Source of the DNA: Nostoc sp. NIES-4103
Lineage (GTDB): Bacteria; Cyanobacteriota; Cyanobacteriia; Cyanobacteriales; Nostocaceae
Length of the DNA: 64,000 nt
Assembly (NCBI RefSeq): GCF_002368335.1
Contig: NZ_AP018288.1
Location: forward strand, 6,709,075 to 6,773,074
Direction: 5' to 3'
Under the pieces are notes generated by a model. The model saw nothing but the letters and a program-made list of their open reading frames with translations, was not told where the DNA came from and did not search any database. Within the stretch, counting starts at the first letter, position 1; every line of letters starts with the position of its first letter. Shown one piece after another: positions 1-9,086 of this stretch. Position numbers and translations under genes: made by a program.

Positions 1-42
1 CCCTCATCTCCCCTGCACCCCTGCACCGAAAGCACCCCACCA

Positions 43-903
43 CTAACTAGCATCCTGCAAACTTACTGATGATTCGTGCTGTAACATGTTTTTTCCTTGC
101 TTTTTGGCAAAATACATCAAAGTATCTGCTTTTTCTATCATGTCGCTAACAGAATCTGGAGGTTCATTAAAAGTAATAGCACCAATACTAAAAGTTACTG
201 AGAAACCTTGTTGCTTCATAGATGCTAAAAGAAGTCTTTGAACTCTATGAAGTACTACCTCTGCTGATTCGTAGCTAGTCCGTGGCAGTAAAATAGCAAA
301 TTCATCACCACCAATTCTGGCGATTATGTCAATTTTACGAAGGGTACTTTTAGCAGCATCAGCGACTAAACACAGAAGTTGATCACCAACACTATGCCCA
401 AATTGATCGTTTACTTGTTTAAAGTTATCAATATCTATGTAAGCAAATGTCAAGGTTTCTTGATGCCTGACAGCCTTATTGATTTCATGTTTTGCCAAAT
501 CGAGAAAAAACATCCTGTTTGTTAAGCCAGTTAAAGCATCAGTTCGAGCCAGTTTTTCTAGATTTTTTAATGTAGATTTCAGTTCTGATAACAAATAGTT
601 AGTAAATAGGAAAAAAGCTAGATTGACAATTGTATTCCAGTACGGTACTAAAAAGTGTGAATAATAACTTGCTACTCTTGGGTTGACCATAAACCATGTT
701 ATTGAACAGGTAATTGAGATTACCAATCCAGTACAATTACCTGCTAACCATGTAGCAAGACCAACAGGAAGTAAATAAAAAATTGATACAGAAATGTCTG
801 AGGGTATGTAGTAATCTATTAAACCTATGATGATAGTAAGACAAATACTTAGTAAGAATGATAATGATTTTGGTTGTGCATCTAATATTTTGATTAAATA
901 CAT
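43..903 (-). CDS. Membrane-anchored GGDEF diguanylate cyclase
   Basis: Predicted to make cyclic di-GMP from two GTP at the inner membrane. The N-terminal 110 residues hold about four hydrophobic segments (roughly 14-33, 36-52, 55-73 and 85-108) with no recognisable periplasmic sensor domain. A full GGDEF domain follows from about residue 118 to 275. The active-site motif GGDEF is intact at 198-202, and an RxxD inhibitory I-site (RKID, 189-192) lies five residues upstream, so product feedback inhibition is expected. The TDALTGLTNR signature that opens these domains is at 121-130. No EAL domain is present. The gene stands alone, with a 1.2-kb gene-poor region upstream of its start. What it senses cannot be told from the sequence. 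Confidence 0.93.
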   Translation of the reverse strand: MYLIKILDAQPKSLSFLLSICLTIIIGLIDYYIPSDISVSIFYLLPVGLATWLAGNCTGLVISITCSITWFMVNPRVASYYSHFLVPYWNTIVNLAFFLFTNYLLSELKSTLKNLEKLARTDALTGLTNRMFFLDLAKHEINKAVRHQETLTFAYIDIDNFKQVNDQFGHSVGDQLLCLVADAAKSTLRKIDIIARIGGDEFAILLPRTSYESAEVVLHRVQRLLLASMKQQGFSVTFSIGAITFNEPPDSVSDMIEKADTLMYFAKKQGKNMLQHESSVSLQDAS

Positions 904-2087
904 ATTCCCCTCAGTTTAACTGCACCATTATGTGCAGTTACTTGTGAGTGCTGAACACACTCAGTTTAGGCTTTTTTCACCGAACCACATCTTGTCTACC
1001 TTGTCAATGTTTAAGTCAGTATAGAGTAGGAGTTTGCACACTCAACCGCCAATATTTTTTAGGTATGATACCAAAATTAGGATGACTAAATATTGTTTAA
1101 ACTTCGTGGGGTAGTCTTGTAGTGAAGACTTTGAATAGAAACTCAATCGTAAAAAACTGCTCAGTAGAGTAACCCTGCGTAGCAATTTGTGGGAAGATCT
1201 GAAGTCCTAAGTAAGTAGCCATGATAAATTTTGTAGACGAGAAATAATGAAACTTTACTTTACTAACTTCTGTACAGGCGGGTAAGGCACGCATATCTTG
1301 CTATTAATTGAATCAGATTGCAAAACCCACCTCCTAGAATGAGCGAACTCAGTACTAGCACTTTCAAGCTAGATAGGTGTAAATAAATATAGCTAAGTTA
1401 AAACTTGTAAAAATCCTGAAATCTTGAGAAAGTGTGTGAATTACTGATGATCGCATCACACACAGTTATCGCCTCAGCACTGGCTAAATCAGGATAAAAT
1501 TACAACTTTTCTGACAAATGGATTTGCAGCAGCCAATTTGCGATCGCCTTAACTGCTTTTGTAGGAGAAATTGCTCATTAGCAGTAACTGTTGCTTGTGC
1601 AAGTGCAAACATGTATAGCTGTCGCCAGTAGTGTTAGGACATGAACAGATGATAAAACCTAGACACAAAAAGACTTTTCACCCAGTACCCAGTCCCTATT
1701 GCCCCTAATCCCCACTCCCTGCGGTCGTGGGGGCCCCGAGTTCCCCAGTCCCCAGCTATATAAGTCCATCAGACATCAGGAATAGATAATCAATTCTTGC
1801 CAATTTCCAATGCCCGATTCACAGTTGAAGATATAGTTTATACCTTTGAAGGGTAAGCTATGGTTATTTAAGAGATACTACGGAAGTATTTGCTCAAAGA
1901 GTCAAAGTACTTCACAATCAGGGTTTTAGCTTAAAATCACCCCTCAATTTTATAATTAAATCATACTTTAGTTAGATGTCAATCAATCGTTCATATTGTA
2001 TTCATTAATTCCGTAATTTGCCTGAAGCATTATAGTTGAATACTTGTGTAGTATGTAACACAACGTTTTTTTATTTTCTCAGTCATT
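904..2087. other. Long intergenic region with one MITE-like copy
   Basis: Apart from the 147-bp repeat at 1614-1760, I see no convincing gene here. A 65-codon minus-strand frame at 1097-1294 has no ribosome-binding site or recognisable motif and is probably chance. HIP1-like sites occur near 1540. The region should hold the promoter of the diguanylate cyclase on its left and of the small gene at 2088 on its right. Confidence 0.5.
1614..1760 (+). repeat. 147-bp MITE-like repeat, copy A
   Basis: The element begins TATAGCTGTCGCCA and ends CCCCAGCTATA, so its ends form an imperfect inverted repeat with TATAGCTG at the tips. The left half carries an AT-rich block (AAAACCTAGACACAAAAAGA) and the right half is a C-rich run of CCCAGT/CCCTAATCC units ending in GCGGTCGTGGGGGCCCCGAG. 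A same-length copy lies at 44033-44179 in reverse orientation and a longer one at 2733-2945. It has no coding capacity, so it would need a transposase in trans. TA at the tips would fit IS630/Tc1-like insertion, but that assignment is inference. Confidence 0.85.
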
Positions 2088-2381
2088 GTGAAATCTATTC
2101 TACAGACCTACTTGGAACAAGAAATCTGGATACTAATAAGAGATAAGTGGTACTTCGCCACAGTTATCGGGGTTTGGGATGATTTGTTGTGGTTTAAACA
2201 CAGAACTTACAACAAAGAGACAGAGGAAGATACCCTGTGGGAAATGATTGTCAAAATCAGTGAAATAATTGCTGTTGATAAAGTTAAGTCTGTTGTTAGC
2301 AGAAAACCAGACGTGTTTATGTCACGATTACAGGAAACAGATAAAAGCGCTGGTAATTTTCACCAAGAACCGGAAAATTAG
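2088..2381 (+). CDS. Hypothetical 97-aa protein
   Basis: I do not recognise this small protein. It starts at a GTG, and no strong Shine-Dalgarno is visible. It is soluble, with an aromatic N-terminal half (IWILIRDKWYFATVIGVWDD) that reads like two or three beta strands, then a charged stretch, and a hydrophilic tail from about residue 70. The beta-rich start is reminiscent of small SH3- or Sm-like folds, but that is only an impression. It sits alone between two MITE-like copies with gene-poor DNA on both sides. It may be a real small gene or a chance frame. Confidence 0.45.
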   Translation: MKSILQTYLEQEIWILIRDKWYFATVIGVWDDLLWFKHRTYNKETEEDTLWEMIVKISEIIAVDKVKSVVSRKPDVFMSRLQETDKSAGNFHQEPEN

Positions 2382-2732
2382 TTAGAAAGCAGGGGAGCAA
2401 AGCAGCAGGAAAGATGATGACGTTGAGGAGGCAGTACGTTGCAGAGTATGGTTTTCCAAGATCCGCGCGACTGGCATCAAATGTTGTCCATGACTGGGGC
2501 TATCTTATGGTACTGCCTCACCGCATCACGTATTTGTTGTAGCAATTGCCATGAGATGAGGCAGAAATAACTCTTAGCTCCCCACTACCTATTTAATGAG
2601 GTTGACAGCGCTCAAACGCTGATATATTAACTCTTTTAAAATTTGAAATCTCAAATCTCAAGTCTTAGATCTCAAATCGGAAATACAGTTGGTATTATCT
2701 TTTGTTACCTGGTAGGCTGTATTATCTAGATA

Positions 2733-2945
2733 TATAGCTGTCGCCAGTAATGTTAGGACATCAACAGATAATAAAACCTAGACACAAAAAGACTTTTCAC
2801 CCATTACCCCTAATCCCCAACGCCACTTGCTTCAAGCCGGGAAACCCGTCCAACGCAGTGGCTCCTCCCTGCGGTCGTGGGGGCCCCGAGTTCCCCAGTC
2901 CCTAGTCCCCAGTCCCCAGTCCCCAGTCCCCAGTCCCCAGCTATA
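2733..2945 (+). repeat. MITE-like repeat, copy B, with a nested insert
   Basis: Same ends as copy A (TATAGCTGTCGCCA ... CCCCAGCTATA) and the same inner AT-rich block, but 66 bp longer. The extra DNA is a roughly 45-bp segment starting GCCACTTGC and ending GCAGTGGC, placed between the CCCTAATCCCC run and the CTCCCTGCGGTCG segment, plus extra CCCCAGT units near the right end. The nested segment is itself a dispersed repeat: its right end matches, in reverse complement, GAGGAGCCACTGCGTTG in the repeat cluster near 63.1 kb. Confidence 0.82.
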
Positions 2946-3996
2946 TTTTGCACAGCCTTCTGGCTCATCTGTTCGTAGACAAAATTTTTTATCTATTTTT
3001 GCCACTTTGCTCTAGCATAGAGTTATAGTAGATAGACGAACGTAGCGATCGCGTGCATGTATAAGGCTAAAAAGTGTTAGCTAACTGGTTATTGCTACTC
3101 CACATGGCAGTAGTTTAAGGTTTAGCAGCATTATCAAGCTTTGTTGAAAAGCTGGTCAAGAATTTGCCAAGTACTGAATTCATCACGACTGATTGACTAT
3201 CTACCTCAGCAAAGTTGAGGCAGTCTGCATCTGCTTCGATTTATCAGGTCAATCTTTTGGTAAAGAACTTCTGGGGCTAGTCAGACATAGACTATTGCCT
3301 ATATCTGAAGTTTTATAGATAATTTAGTGACCTAATTAACTTTGCTTAGTCCAAGCTTTTGGACGTAAATTTATTTTTTTGCATTCCACGATTTGGATGC
3401 TCAGTTCAAGGCTGACAAATTTTAATTTGCAAGCCCATTATCCAATTATATATTTAGTTTTTGTGATGCAATATGAATAAAATAACTTCACACTAAAACG
3501 GCTAGATTAAAGTTAAAAATCAAAGTTATAGCAACTAGCAATTGATTTTGCTACACCGTAGAAGTAATTCATGAATTGCCTCTACAATTAGCACGTTCGC
3601 TTAAGGACTGAAAATTTGCCGACAGACGAGCGCAACTCAGGTTAAAAATTATCAAATATTAAATTCCTTCGCTACAAATGAAAGCAACACTTTTAATAAA
3701 AAAGGTCAATTTTATCAGCCTTTGAAAAAGTGTTTCTGAAGAGGTATTTAGATTTTTGGTGTTTACCTTTTAACTTGCGTTGGCTTTTGATATCAAGTTC
3801 AGTTAATTACTTATAATTAAAAACTCTACGCGTCTATCTTCGGCTTTACCTGATTACAAAAGGTTGGGCAGTTCTTCGTTTCAGCGCGTTTGGGTGTCAG
3901 CTTTAATTATAAGTGTTTCTCATAACCTGATATAACTTCTGAACTCTGACTTACTCTGCAAAATCAACTACATACAATCAACAAACACTTTATAAT

Positions 3997-4101
3997 ATGA
4001 TGAGCGATTTTGAATTTATCTTAACTATTTGCATCCTCGCAGTAGCCTATCTCTTTAGTGTTTACTTGTGTATCGCGTTTTATCAAAATTCCAATCACTA
4101 A
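3997..4101 (+). CDS. Possible 34-aa single-span membrane peptide
   Basis: An ATG-ATG start opens a 34-codon frame with an acidic N-terminus (MMSDFEF), one strongly hydrophobic segment of about 22 residues, and a short polar tail (YQNSNH). Many cyanobacterial photosystem and transporter accessory subunits have this architecture, but I cannot match it to a named family such as PetN, PsbX or KdpF. There is no clear ribosome-binding site. The hydrophobic run could also be chance in AT-rich DNA. Confidence 0.25.
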   Translation: MMSDFEFILTICILAVAYLFSVYLCIAFYQNSNH

Positions 4102-4564
4102 AACTGCTGACTACTTCTTTTGTAGTGAAAGAATAGCAAAATACTTGACTGAGGATATCCAAAGCTGGGTCTGGTGAAAGTTCCATGCCCAGATTGAAGC
4201 TATCTATGATAGTAGCTGGCGATCGCCTGTGGTGAATGTACCACGCCATACCTACTAGGAATGCATATTATCTTATTTTAGTCAACTATGCCGTAATTGT
4301 TTACTTCTGTCGCCTGCTCATACCATTTTATGAAAAGCCTGATACTAATTTTTTCATCGGCCCAGAGCAATGTAAAAAAAGATATGACTAGAAAATCGCT
4401 TTATAGGGAAAGGGTTAGGCTTTTGATTACTGAATCAGTGAACCAAAGTTAGATAATTTAAGATAAACTGCTTACTACAGTCTGAATAATAAAGAAATTA
4501 GAAAAGTTCTAGACAAAAAAGTAACCAAAAAAATCAAGCAAAGGCATAGTCCGCTACATTTAAA

Positions 4565-5734
4565 ATGCGAACAATTGCAGAAATTAACGAGAAAATTAAC
4601 CGCCAACGTGCGGTAGTGCTAACGGTTGAAGAATTAAAAGCACGAATAGCAGAAGTCGGTGCTACCAAAGTTGCTAAAGAAGTTGATGTGATTACTACAG
4701 GCACTTTTGAGCCGATGGAATCAAGTGGTGCAATTATTAATCTGGGACACACTGACCCTCCAATCAAAATTCGCCGATGCTGGATAGATGGTGTTCCAGC
4801 ATATAGTGGTTTTGGCGCTGTAGATTTATACTTGGGTGCTAGTTGTGCCGTGGATGTCATGGACGGAGAAGAAGTCCGGGAACGCGGCGGGGGTCATGTG
4901 ATAGAAGATTTGATAGCAGGCAAACCTGTACACGTAAGGGCCATAGGACAAGTAACAGACTGTTATCCACGAGCAACTTTTGAAACAACAGTTACTTCCG
5001 ACACGATAAATCAGTTTTATTTATTCAATCCGCGCAATCTCTATCAAAATTTTATTGTGGGGGTAAATGGAGGCGATCGCCCACTTTTTACTTATCTGGG
5101 CCCATTACAACCGCGTTTAGGAAATGCAGTTTACTCTAATCCTGGTGCTGTTTCTCCCCTACTCAATGACCCCGATTTGCAACTAATTGGTATTGGTACA
5201 AGGATTTTCTTAGGCGGTGGTATTGGTTATGTTGCTTGGGAAGGCACTCAGCATTTCCCTTTACAAAAGCGCTTAGCTAATCGTACACCCATTGGGCCAG
5301 CTGCGACTTTAGCTTTAATTGGTGATGCCAAACAAATGGATGCTCGTTGGGTGCGGGGTTGTTACTTTAAAAGTTATGGGCCTTCCTTAATGTTAGGCGT
5401 AGGTGTCCCACTACCAGTATTAAATCAAGAAGTAATTGAACGCTGTGCAGTTCAAGACAAAGATTTGGTGGCACCGATAGTGGACTTTTCTATTCCTCGG
5501 CGCGTCCGTCCCACCTTTGGGTTAGTGAGTTACGCCCAACTCAAATCTGGGCGTGTCACCATTGAGGGTAAAACAGTGCGGGTTGCTCCCCTTGCCAGTA
5601 TGTTTTATTCTCGACAAATCGCCCTAGAGTTAAAACAGTGGATTGAAGCAGGCACTTTTACCCTCACAGAACCAGTTTCTCCAATTCCTATAGAGCGATC
5701 GTTTTTACCCCAAGACCGCTGGACAGATTTTTGA
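4565..5734 (+). CDS. Homocysteine biosynthesis protein (DUF39/HcyBio family)
   Basis: A member of the COG1900/DUF39 family. In methanogens and some anaerobes, family members form the sulfurtransferase that turns aspartate semialdehyde into homocysteine. The domain runs from near residue 8 to about 370, with glycine-rich motifs such as GAIINLGHTDPPIKIRR, GFGAVDLYLGAS and FLGGGIGYVAWEGTQH. Cysteines that could carry the sulfur are present at CAVDVMDGEE, QVTDCYP and RGCYFKSYGP. The methanogen protein has C-terminal CBS domains and a partner ferredoxin-like protein; this 389-residue protein has neither attached, and no ferredoxin gene is adjacent. The start gives the usual MRTIAEINEKI opening. 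The gene is followed closely by a convergent gene across a tandem-repeat spacer. The cyanobacterial role is therefore inferred. Confidence 0.88.
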   Translation: MRTIAEINEKINRQRAVVLTVEELKARIAEVGATKVAKEVDVITTGTFEPMESSGAIINLGHTDPPIKIRRCWIDGVPAYSGFGAVDLYLGASCAVDVMDGEEVRERGGGHVIEDLIAGKPVHVRAIGQVTDCYPRATFETTVTSDTINQFYLFNPRNLYQNFIVGVNGGDRPLFTYLGPLQPRLGNAVYSNPGAVSPLLNDPDLQLIGIGTRIFLGGGIGYVAWEGTQHFPLQKRLANRTPIGPAATLALIGDAKQMDARWVRGCYFKSYGPSLMLGVGVPLPVLNQEVIERCAVQDKDLVAPIVDFSIPRRVRPTFGLVSYAQLKSGRVTIEGKTVRVAPLASMFYSRQIALELKQWIEAGTFTLTEPVSPIPIERSFLPQDRWTDF

Positions 5735-5848
5735 TCTTGGGGACTAGGGACTGGGGACTAGGGACTGGGGACTGGGGACTGGGGACTAGGAAATTTCTTC
5801 TCAATACCCAATACCCAATCCCCAATACCCAATCCCCAATACCCAATC
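5735..5848. repeat. Short tandem repeats between convergent genes
   Basis: The spacer between the DUF39 gene and the next minus-strand gene is two tandem arrays: GGGGACT/AGGGACT units first, then CCCAATA/CCCAATC heptamers. These are typical short tandemly repeated repetitive sequences of heterocystous cyanobacteria. The two arrays are G-rich and C-rich on the same strand, so they could pair as a long imperfect hairpin between the two gene ends. Confidence 0.8.
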
Positions 5849-5849
5849 C

Positions 5850-6863
5850 CTACTCTTGCGTTGGCTTTGGTCGTTTAATCGGCTTGGGAGCGGGTGTTTT
5901 AGGTATCGGTTTTGACACTACAGAAGGTTCGCTACTGGCGCTTGTTTTCTTAATTGGACGTGGCGTTTCCCCACTACTGCGTCTGGGAGGAAATGGTTTT
6001 CTCATTCCACCGCGAGGCCCACCTTTGAATGGTGGTCTGCGTTTTTTGGGCAAATCAGCTATCACTTCAGCATGTTCTACTACCAATACGTCAGCTTCCC
6101 TCTTGACTTGGAAGTCCCAGAACTTACCCACTGCTTTTGTGGTCAGCACACCCCGCAATTTCAACTTAAAATACTTGGGTTTCTCATCTGCTTTGCGTGC
6201 AGCTTGCTTGATTTTGACCACTAAACTTTTAGCGTCAAAAGACTGGTATACTACCTCGCCACGAACAGAAAAACCACCATCTGGAATATCAGATGAGGGT
6301 GCTAAGTCGCTTAAACTTTCTTCATGGTTTTCAGTTAAATCATCATCGGGTGTCTGTAATTCTTGTGACCCCGAATCTTGCTGAATTTCTTCTGTTGGCT
6401 GTTTAGCCAGGTTTTCTGGCTCCCAAACGCCTACAATTTGGAGGTGCAAGGCGTCATTTTCTTGCCTTGTGCGTGGATAAACTACCCACAGATGATCTCT
6501 TTCTAGGTCTAAATGATTTTTGACTAAGCTCATAATTCGACCGAGTAGCACGGCGTTCAGTTGTACGCCATCTGCGGTCAGCAAAGTACCTTGAGTAAAT
6601 TGTTCGCTGCTAGCATGGTAGCGACCCCGGACTAATCCGATCGCGCGGTACTGCATTGGTTCACTTGGAGGTGGAATCGGCTGTTGCCGATTGGCTAGGT
6701 TTCCATTTGAAGCAGTCTCGCTAGAGTTAACAGGCGAATTATCAACTTTTGGAACTGGGGCTGTTGGAGCTTGGGCTGCTACTGTCTTCACATTAGCGGC
6801 TGGCTCTGTATTGGTTTGAGGTTGGTTGGAGGATTCAGGCGAAGGCATCAGGTCGGAATTCAT
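5850..6863 (-). CDS. Conserved cyanobacterial protein with a basic, Pro-rich tail
   Basis: I recognise no named domain. The start was set at the ATG ending at 6863 because AAGGAG sits five bases upstream; an in-frame ATG eight codons earlier has no such site. Residues 1-70 are a Pro/Ala/Asn-rich linker. A folded segment then begins (YRAIGLVRGRYHASSEQFTQG) and runs to about residue 160, with a second folded segment around 210-280 (FSVRGEVVYQSFDAKSLVVKIKQ). The last 60 residues are basic and proline-rich (KKRRPPFKGGPRGG and SSEPSVVSKPIPKTPAPKP), which suggests RNA or nucleic-acid contact. The protein looks soluble. The gene is monocistronic and converges on the DUF39 gene. Confidence 0.75.
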   Translation of the reverse strand: MNSDLMPSPESSNQPQTNTEPAANVKTVAAQAPTAPVPKVDNSPVNSSETASNGNLANRQQPIPPPSEPMQYRAIGLVRGRYHASSEQFTQGTLLTADGVQLNAVLLGRIMSLVKNHLDLERDHLWVVYPRTRQENDALHLQIVGVWEPENLAKQPTEEIQQDSGSQELQTPDDDLTENHEESLSDLAPSSDIPDGGFSVRGEVVYQSFDAKSLVVKIKQAARKADEKPKYFKLKLRGVLTTKAVGKFWDFQVKREADVLVVEHAEVIADLPKKRRPPFKGGPRGGMRKPFPPRRSSGETPRPIKKTSASSEPSVVSKPIPKTPAPKPIKRPKPTQE

Positions 6864-7466
6864 AAAAACTCCTTGCGGCGGAGACACATCCCATTGTGGG
6901 ATTTAACAAAAGCAGCTGAAAAGAGCGTTGTGCGGCTGATGAAAGTATATTAGCTTTCCACTAACTCACACCAGAGCGCCCTACGCAATTTGCAAAACGC
7001 TAAATTCAACTTTACAGACTAAACCTGTAATTTAGCGCTTTTATACTAGTTTCGGAAGCATATCATAGCTACTATTTTGACGGCTCCTCCTAAAGTCATC
7101 AATTACTTGAGTAGCATAAATAGTTATTTGTTATAAAATTCACAGACAATTGGCGGTATTCCGCAAACTTTTGGAAATTTTTAACTTTGTGATTTATGTA
7201 AATGATAATGTCAAGCAAGGATAAAGTATAAAGTATGTAGACGCTCTTAAAGGCGGCTTCCCGTAGAGTAAGATGAAGTACTACTAACAGGTAAATCTGA
7301 GCTGGAAAAAAGAAGCTGTACATTAATCATCTTCATTACGGATTAATCCGCTTGCTTGTATTCCTGATTCAATGAAGTACAAAGTATAAAACTTTAATTT
7401 TTTATACTTTATCCTTCATACTTCATCCTTTCTTCGGTCATTAGAGTTCTGGAGAAGTATAAAACT
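6864..7466. other. Divergent intergenic region
   Basis: This 603-bp gap separates the basic-tail gene (minus) from the TPR gene (plus) and should hold both promoters. It contains fragments of dispersed repeats (GTAGACGCTCTTAAAGGCGG near 7237 and an AAGTATAAAG/CTTTATACTT inverted motif near 7225-7430). A 74-codon minus-strand frame at 7099-7323 runs through these repeats and is not accepted. Confidence 0.5.
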
Positions 7467-8357
7467 GTGTCTCAACCACGCAACCGCTGGGTAGTTCAGG
7501 TCATCTTGGTAGTGGCAATTCTTGCTTTTGTGGGAGTTTCAGTAGTTCCCATCATTGGAGCATTTAATAATACACCATCTACAAACCAGAATAATGCCAG
7601 CCCCAGAGGTAGCTTAGCTTCCTCCGAGGAAAAATCAAAATTGGAAGACGAAGTACGGGGTTATGAACTGGTTTTGCAAAGGGAACCAGAAAATCAAACT
7701 GCCCTCAAAGGCTTGTTCAAAGCACGGTTAACATTACTGCGTCAAAAAGGAAAAGGAGAGATTAAACCATCTGACATTCAACAGGCAATTGAACCCCTAG
7801 AAAAGCTAGCCAAACTCAATCCTGAAGAGTCAGAATATGGTGTGCTACTAGCTCAAGTCAAACAGCAAATAGGTGATAAAGAAGGGGCTGCTCAAGCTTA
7901 TCGCTCTATTTTAGCTACGAAGCCAGGTGACTTGAATGCTTTGCGGGGAATGGTGGCTCTTTTGATAGACCAGCAACGCCCAGAAGCAGCTATTGGCTTG
8001 CTACAAGAAACACTTCAAAATGCAACACAAGCAAATACAATTCAGCCTGGAAGTGTGGATACGGTGGCTGTGCAGGTGTTACTAGGTAATGTTCACGCGT
8101 CACAGAAACGCTACCCTCAAGCTATTTCAGCATTTGACCAAGCAATTAATAAAGATCCCAAGGATTTCCGTCCCGTTTTAGCAAAAGCGATGTTATTAAA
8201 GCAACAAGGAAAAATTACAGAGGCAAAACCTTTGTTTGATAGTGCTGTGGCTTTAGCTCCTGCTAAGTATAAAGACGAAATTAACAAAGCAGCAGCCGCT
8301 TCTCCTATTCCAACTCCTGCTGCATCGGCGACACCTGAAAGTAGTTCGCAGCCATGA
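7467..8357 (+). CDS. Membrane-anchored tetratricopeptide-repeat protein
   Basis: The start is a GTG preceded by CTGGAGAAG about a dozen bases upstream. Residues 10-32 form one membrane span (VQVILVVAILAFVGVSVVPIIGA). A soluble helical body made of TPR units follows, about residues 55-265, with typical spacing of Leu/Ala/Tyr and Pro (QREPENQTALKGL, EGAAQAYRSILATKPGDLNALRG, YPQAISAFDQAINKDPKDFRPVLAKA). The tail is Ala/Pro/Ser-rich. Such proteins usually act as scaffolds for complex assembly. Cyanobacterial proteins of this shape resemble the plastid SG1/Ycf37 class, but I cannot fix the partner. It is convergent with the Mn exporter gene across an inverted-repeat spacer. Confidence 0.85.
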   Translation: MSQPRNRWVVQVILVVAILAFVGVSVVPIIGAFNNTPSTNQNNASPRGSLASSEEKSKLEDEVRGYELVLQREPENQTALKGLFKARLTLLRQKGKGEIKPSDIQQAIEPLEKLAKLNPEESEYGVLLAQVKQQIGDKEGAAQAYRSILATKPGDLNALRGMVALLIDQQRPEAAIGLLQETLQNATQANTIQPGSVDTVAVQVLLGNVHASQKRYPQAISAFDQAINKDPKDFRPVLAKAMLLKQQGKITEAKPLFDSAVALAPAKYKDEINKAAAASPIPTPAASATPESSSQP

Positions 8358-8359
8358 GG

Positions 8360-8444
8360 GTGCAGGGGGAGCAGGGGGAGCAGGGGGAGCAGAGAAGAAT
8401 TTGCAACAAATTTTCTCCCCATCCCCTCATCTCCCTCATCTCCC
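8360..8444. repeat. Inverted purine/pyrimidine tandem repeats
   Basis: A run of GGGGGAGCA units (about 8367-8391) is followed, after about 25 AT-rich bases, by CTCCCCATCCCCTCATCTCC units. The two arms can pair over most of their length, giving a strong hairpin between two convergent stop codons that could end transcription from both sides. Confidence 0.65.
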
Positions 8445-9086
8445 TCACGCTCCTTCGATCGCTGCAACTACACCAAAAATTAGAAATAGGCATCCACCAG
8501 CGAAGGTGAGTTGACGTTCAGAAATGCGTCCAGCAATCAGTTTGCCACCGATAACCGCGATCGCAGCACAAATGGCATGTCCTAAAATTGCACCTACAGT
8601 TACACCAATGGGATTATTTCCTGCTGCTAGAGCAATGGTAGCAATTTGGGTGCGATCGCCCCACTCGGCCATAAATGTCAAAACAAAGGCTTCTGTAAAA
8701 ATTGTCCAGTAGCTTTTTCGCTTTGGTAGTTGCAAATCCGCCTGTTCCACTGCTGCTTTTGCTTCTTCTACAACTTCTGGATCATAAGCAGCTGGCATCT
8801 TCTTAGCTTGATACAACAGCTTGATACCAAAGGCAATAAACAAAACTATTTCGGCGTAGTAAATATAAATTTTTGGCAACAAAGACACTGTTTGTCCCAG
8901 TAAGACCGAAAGTATCGTCATGGCAGCCAAAGCAGCTATCACACCAGCGAACACCAACCGTCGGGAGTGATGCATCGCTAAAATCATAGCGATAAAAAAT
9001 GTTTTATCCCCTAGTTCTGAAACTGTAATTAGTAGTAAACCTGCGGTAAAAGCTGTCAGCACTCTCTCAAGCTCCTGAAGAATCAT
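8445..9086 (-). CDS. mnx: GDT1/TMEM165 (UPF0016) family manganese exporter, Mnx-like
   Basis: Integral membrane cation transporter. Two copies of the family signature are visible, ELGDKT near residue 24 and EWGDRT near residue 143, each at the start of a hydrophobic half. A charged loop (about 98-130, DPEVVEEAKAAVEQADLQ) joins the halves, and six or seven spans are predicted. The length of 213 residues is typical. The Synechocystis homologue Mnx/SynPAM71 moves Mn2+ from cytoplasm to thylakoid lumen, and plastid PAM71 and yeast Gdt1 are relatives. The upstream leader can form two mutually exclusive hairpins (separate entry), which fits Mn-responsive control. The por gene lies upstream on the same strand, more than 400 bp away. 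Confidence 0.88.
   Translation of the reverse strand: MILQELERVLTAFTAGLLLITVSELGDKTFFIAMILAMHHSRRLVFAGVIAALAAMTILSVLLGQTVSLLPKIYIYYAEIVLFIAFGIKLLYQAKKMPAAYDPEVVEEAKAAVEQADLQLPKRKSYWTIFTEAFVLTFMAEWGDRTQIATIALAAGNNPIGVTVGAILGHAICAAIAVIGGKLIAGRISERQLTFAGGCLFLIFGVVAAIEGA

Larger units (their letters stand above)
2382..4564. other. Gene-poor region with repeats
   Basis: More than 2 kb of mostly AT-rich DNA holding the 213-bp MITE-like copy at 2733-2945 and a tiny possible membrane peptide at 3997-4101. A 62-codon plus-strand frame at 2827-3015 lies mainly inside the repeat and is not a gene. A 64-codon minus-strand frame at 4055-4249 overlaps the tiny peptide and has no supporting motif. Nothing else is apparent. 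Confidence 0.5.

Noticed and set aside
1097..1294. 65-codon minus-strand frame
   Set aside because: No ribosome-binding site, no domain, and composition like the AT-rich background.
2827..3015. 62-codon plus-strand frame
   Set aside because: Almost entirely inside the MITE-like copy B; the Pro/Ser repeats come from CCCCAGT units.
4055..4249. 64-codon minus-strand frame
   Set aside because: No motif or ribosome-binding site, and it overlaps the better small-peptide candidate.
5731..6384. 217-codon plus-strand frame
   Set aside because: Shadow of the minus-strand basic-tail gene, opening in tandem repeats.
7099..7323. 74-codon minus-strand frame
   Set aside because: Runs through dispersed repeat fragments; no family or start signal.
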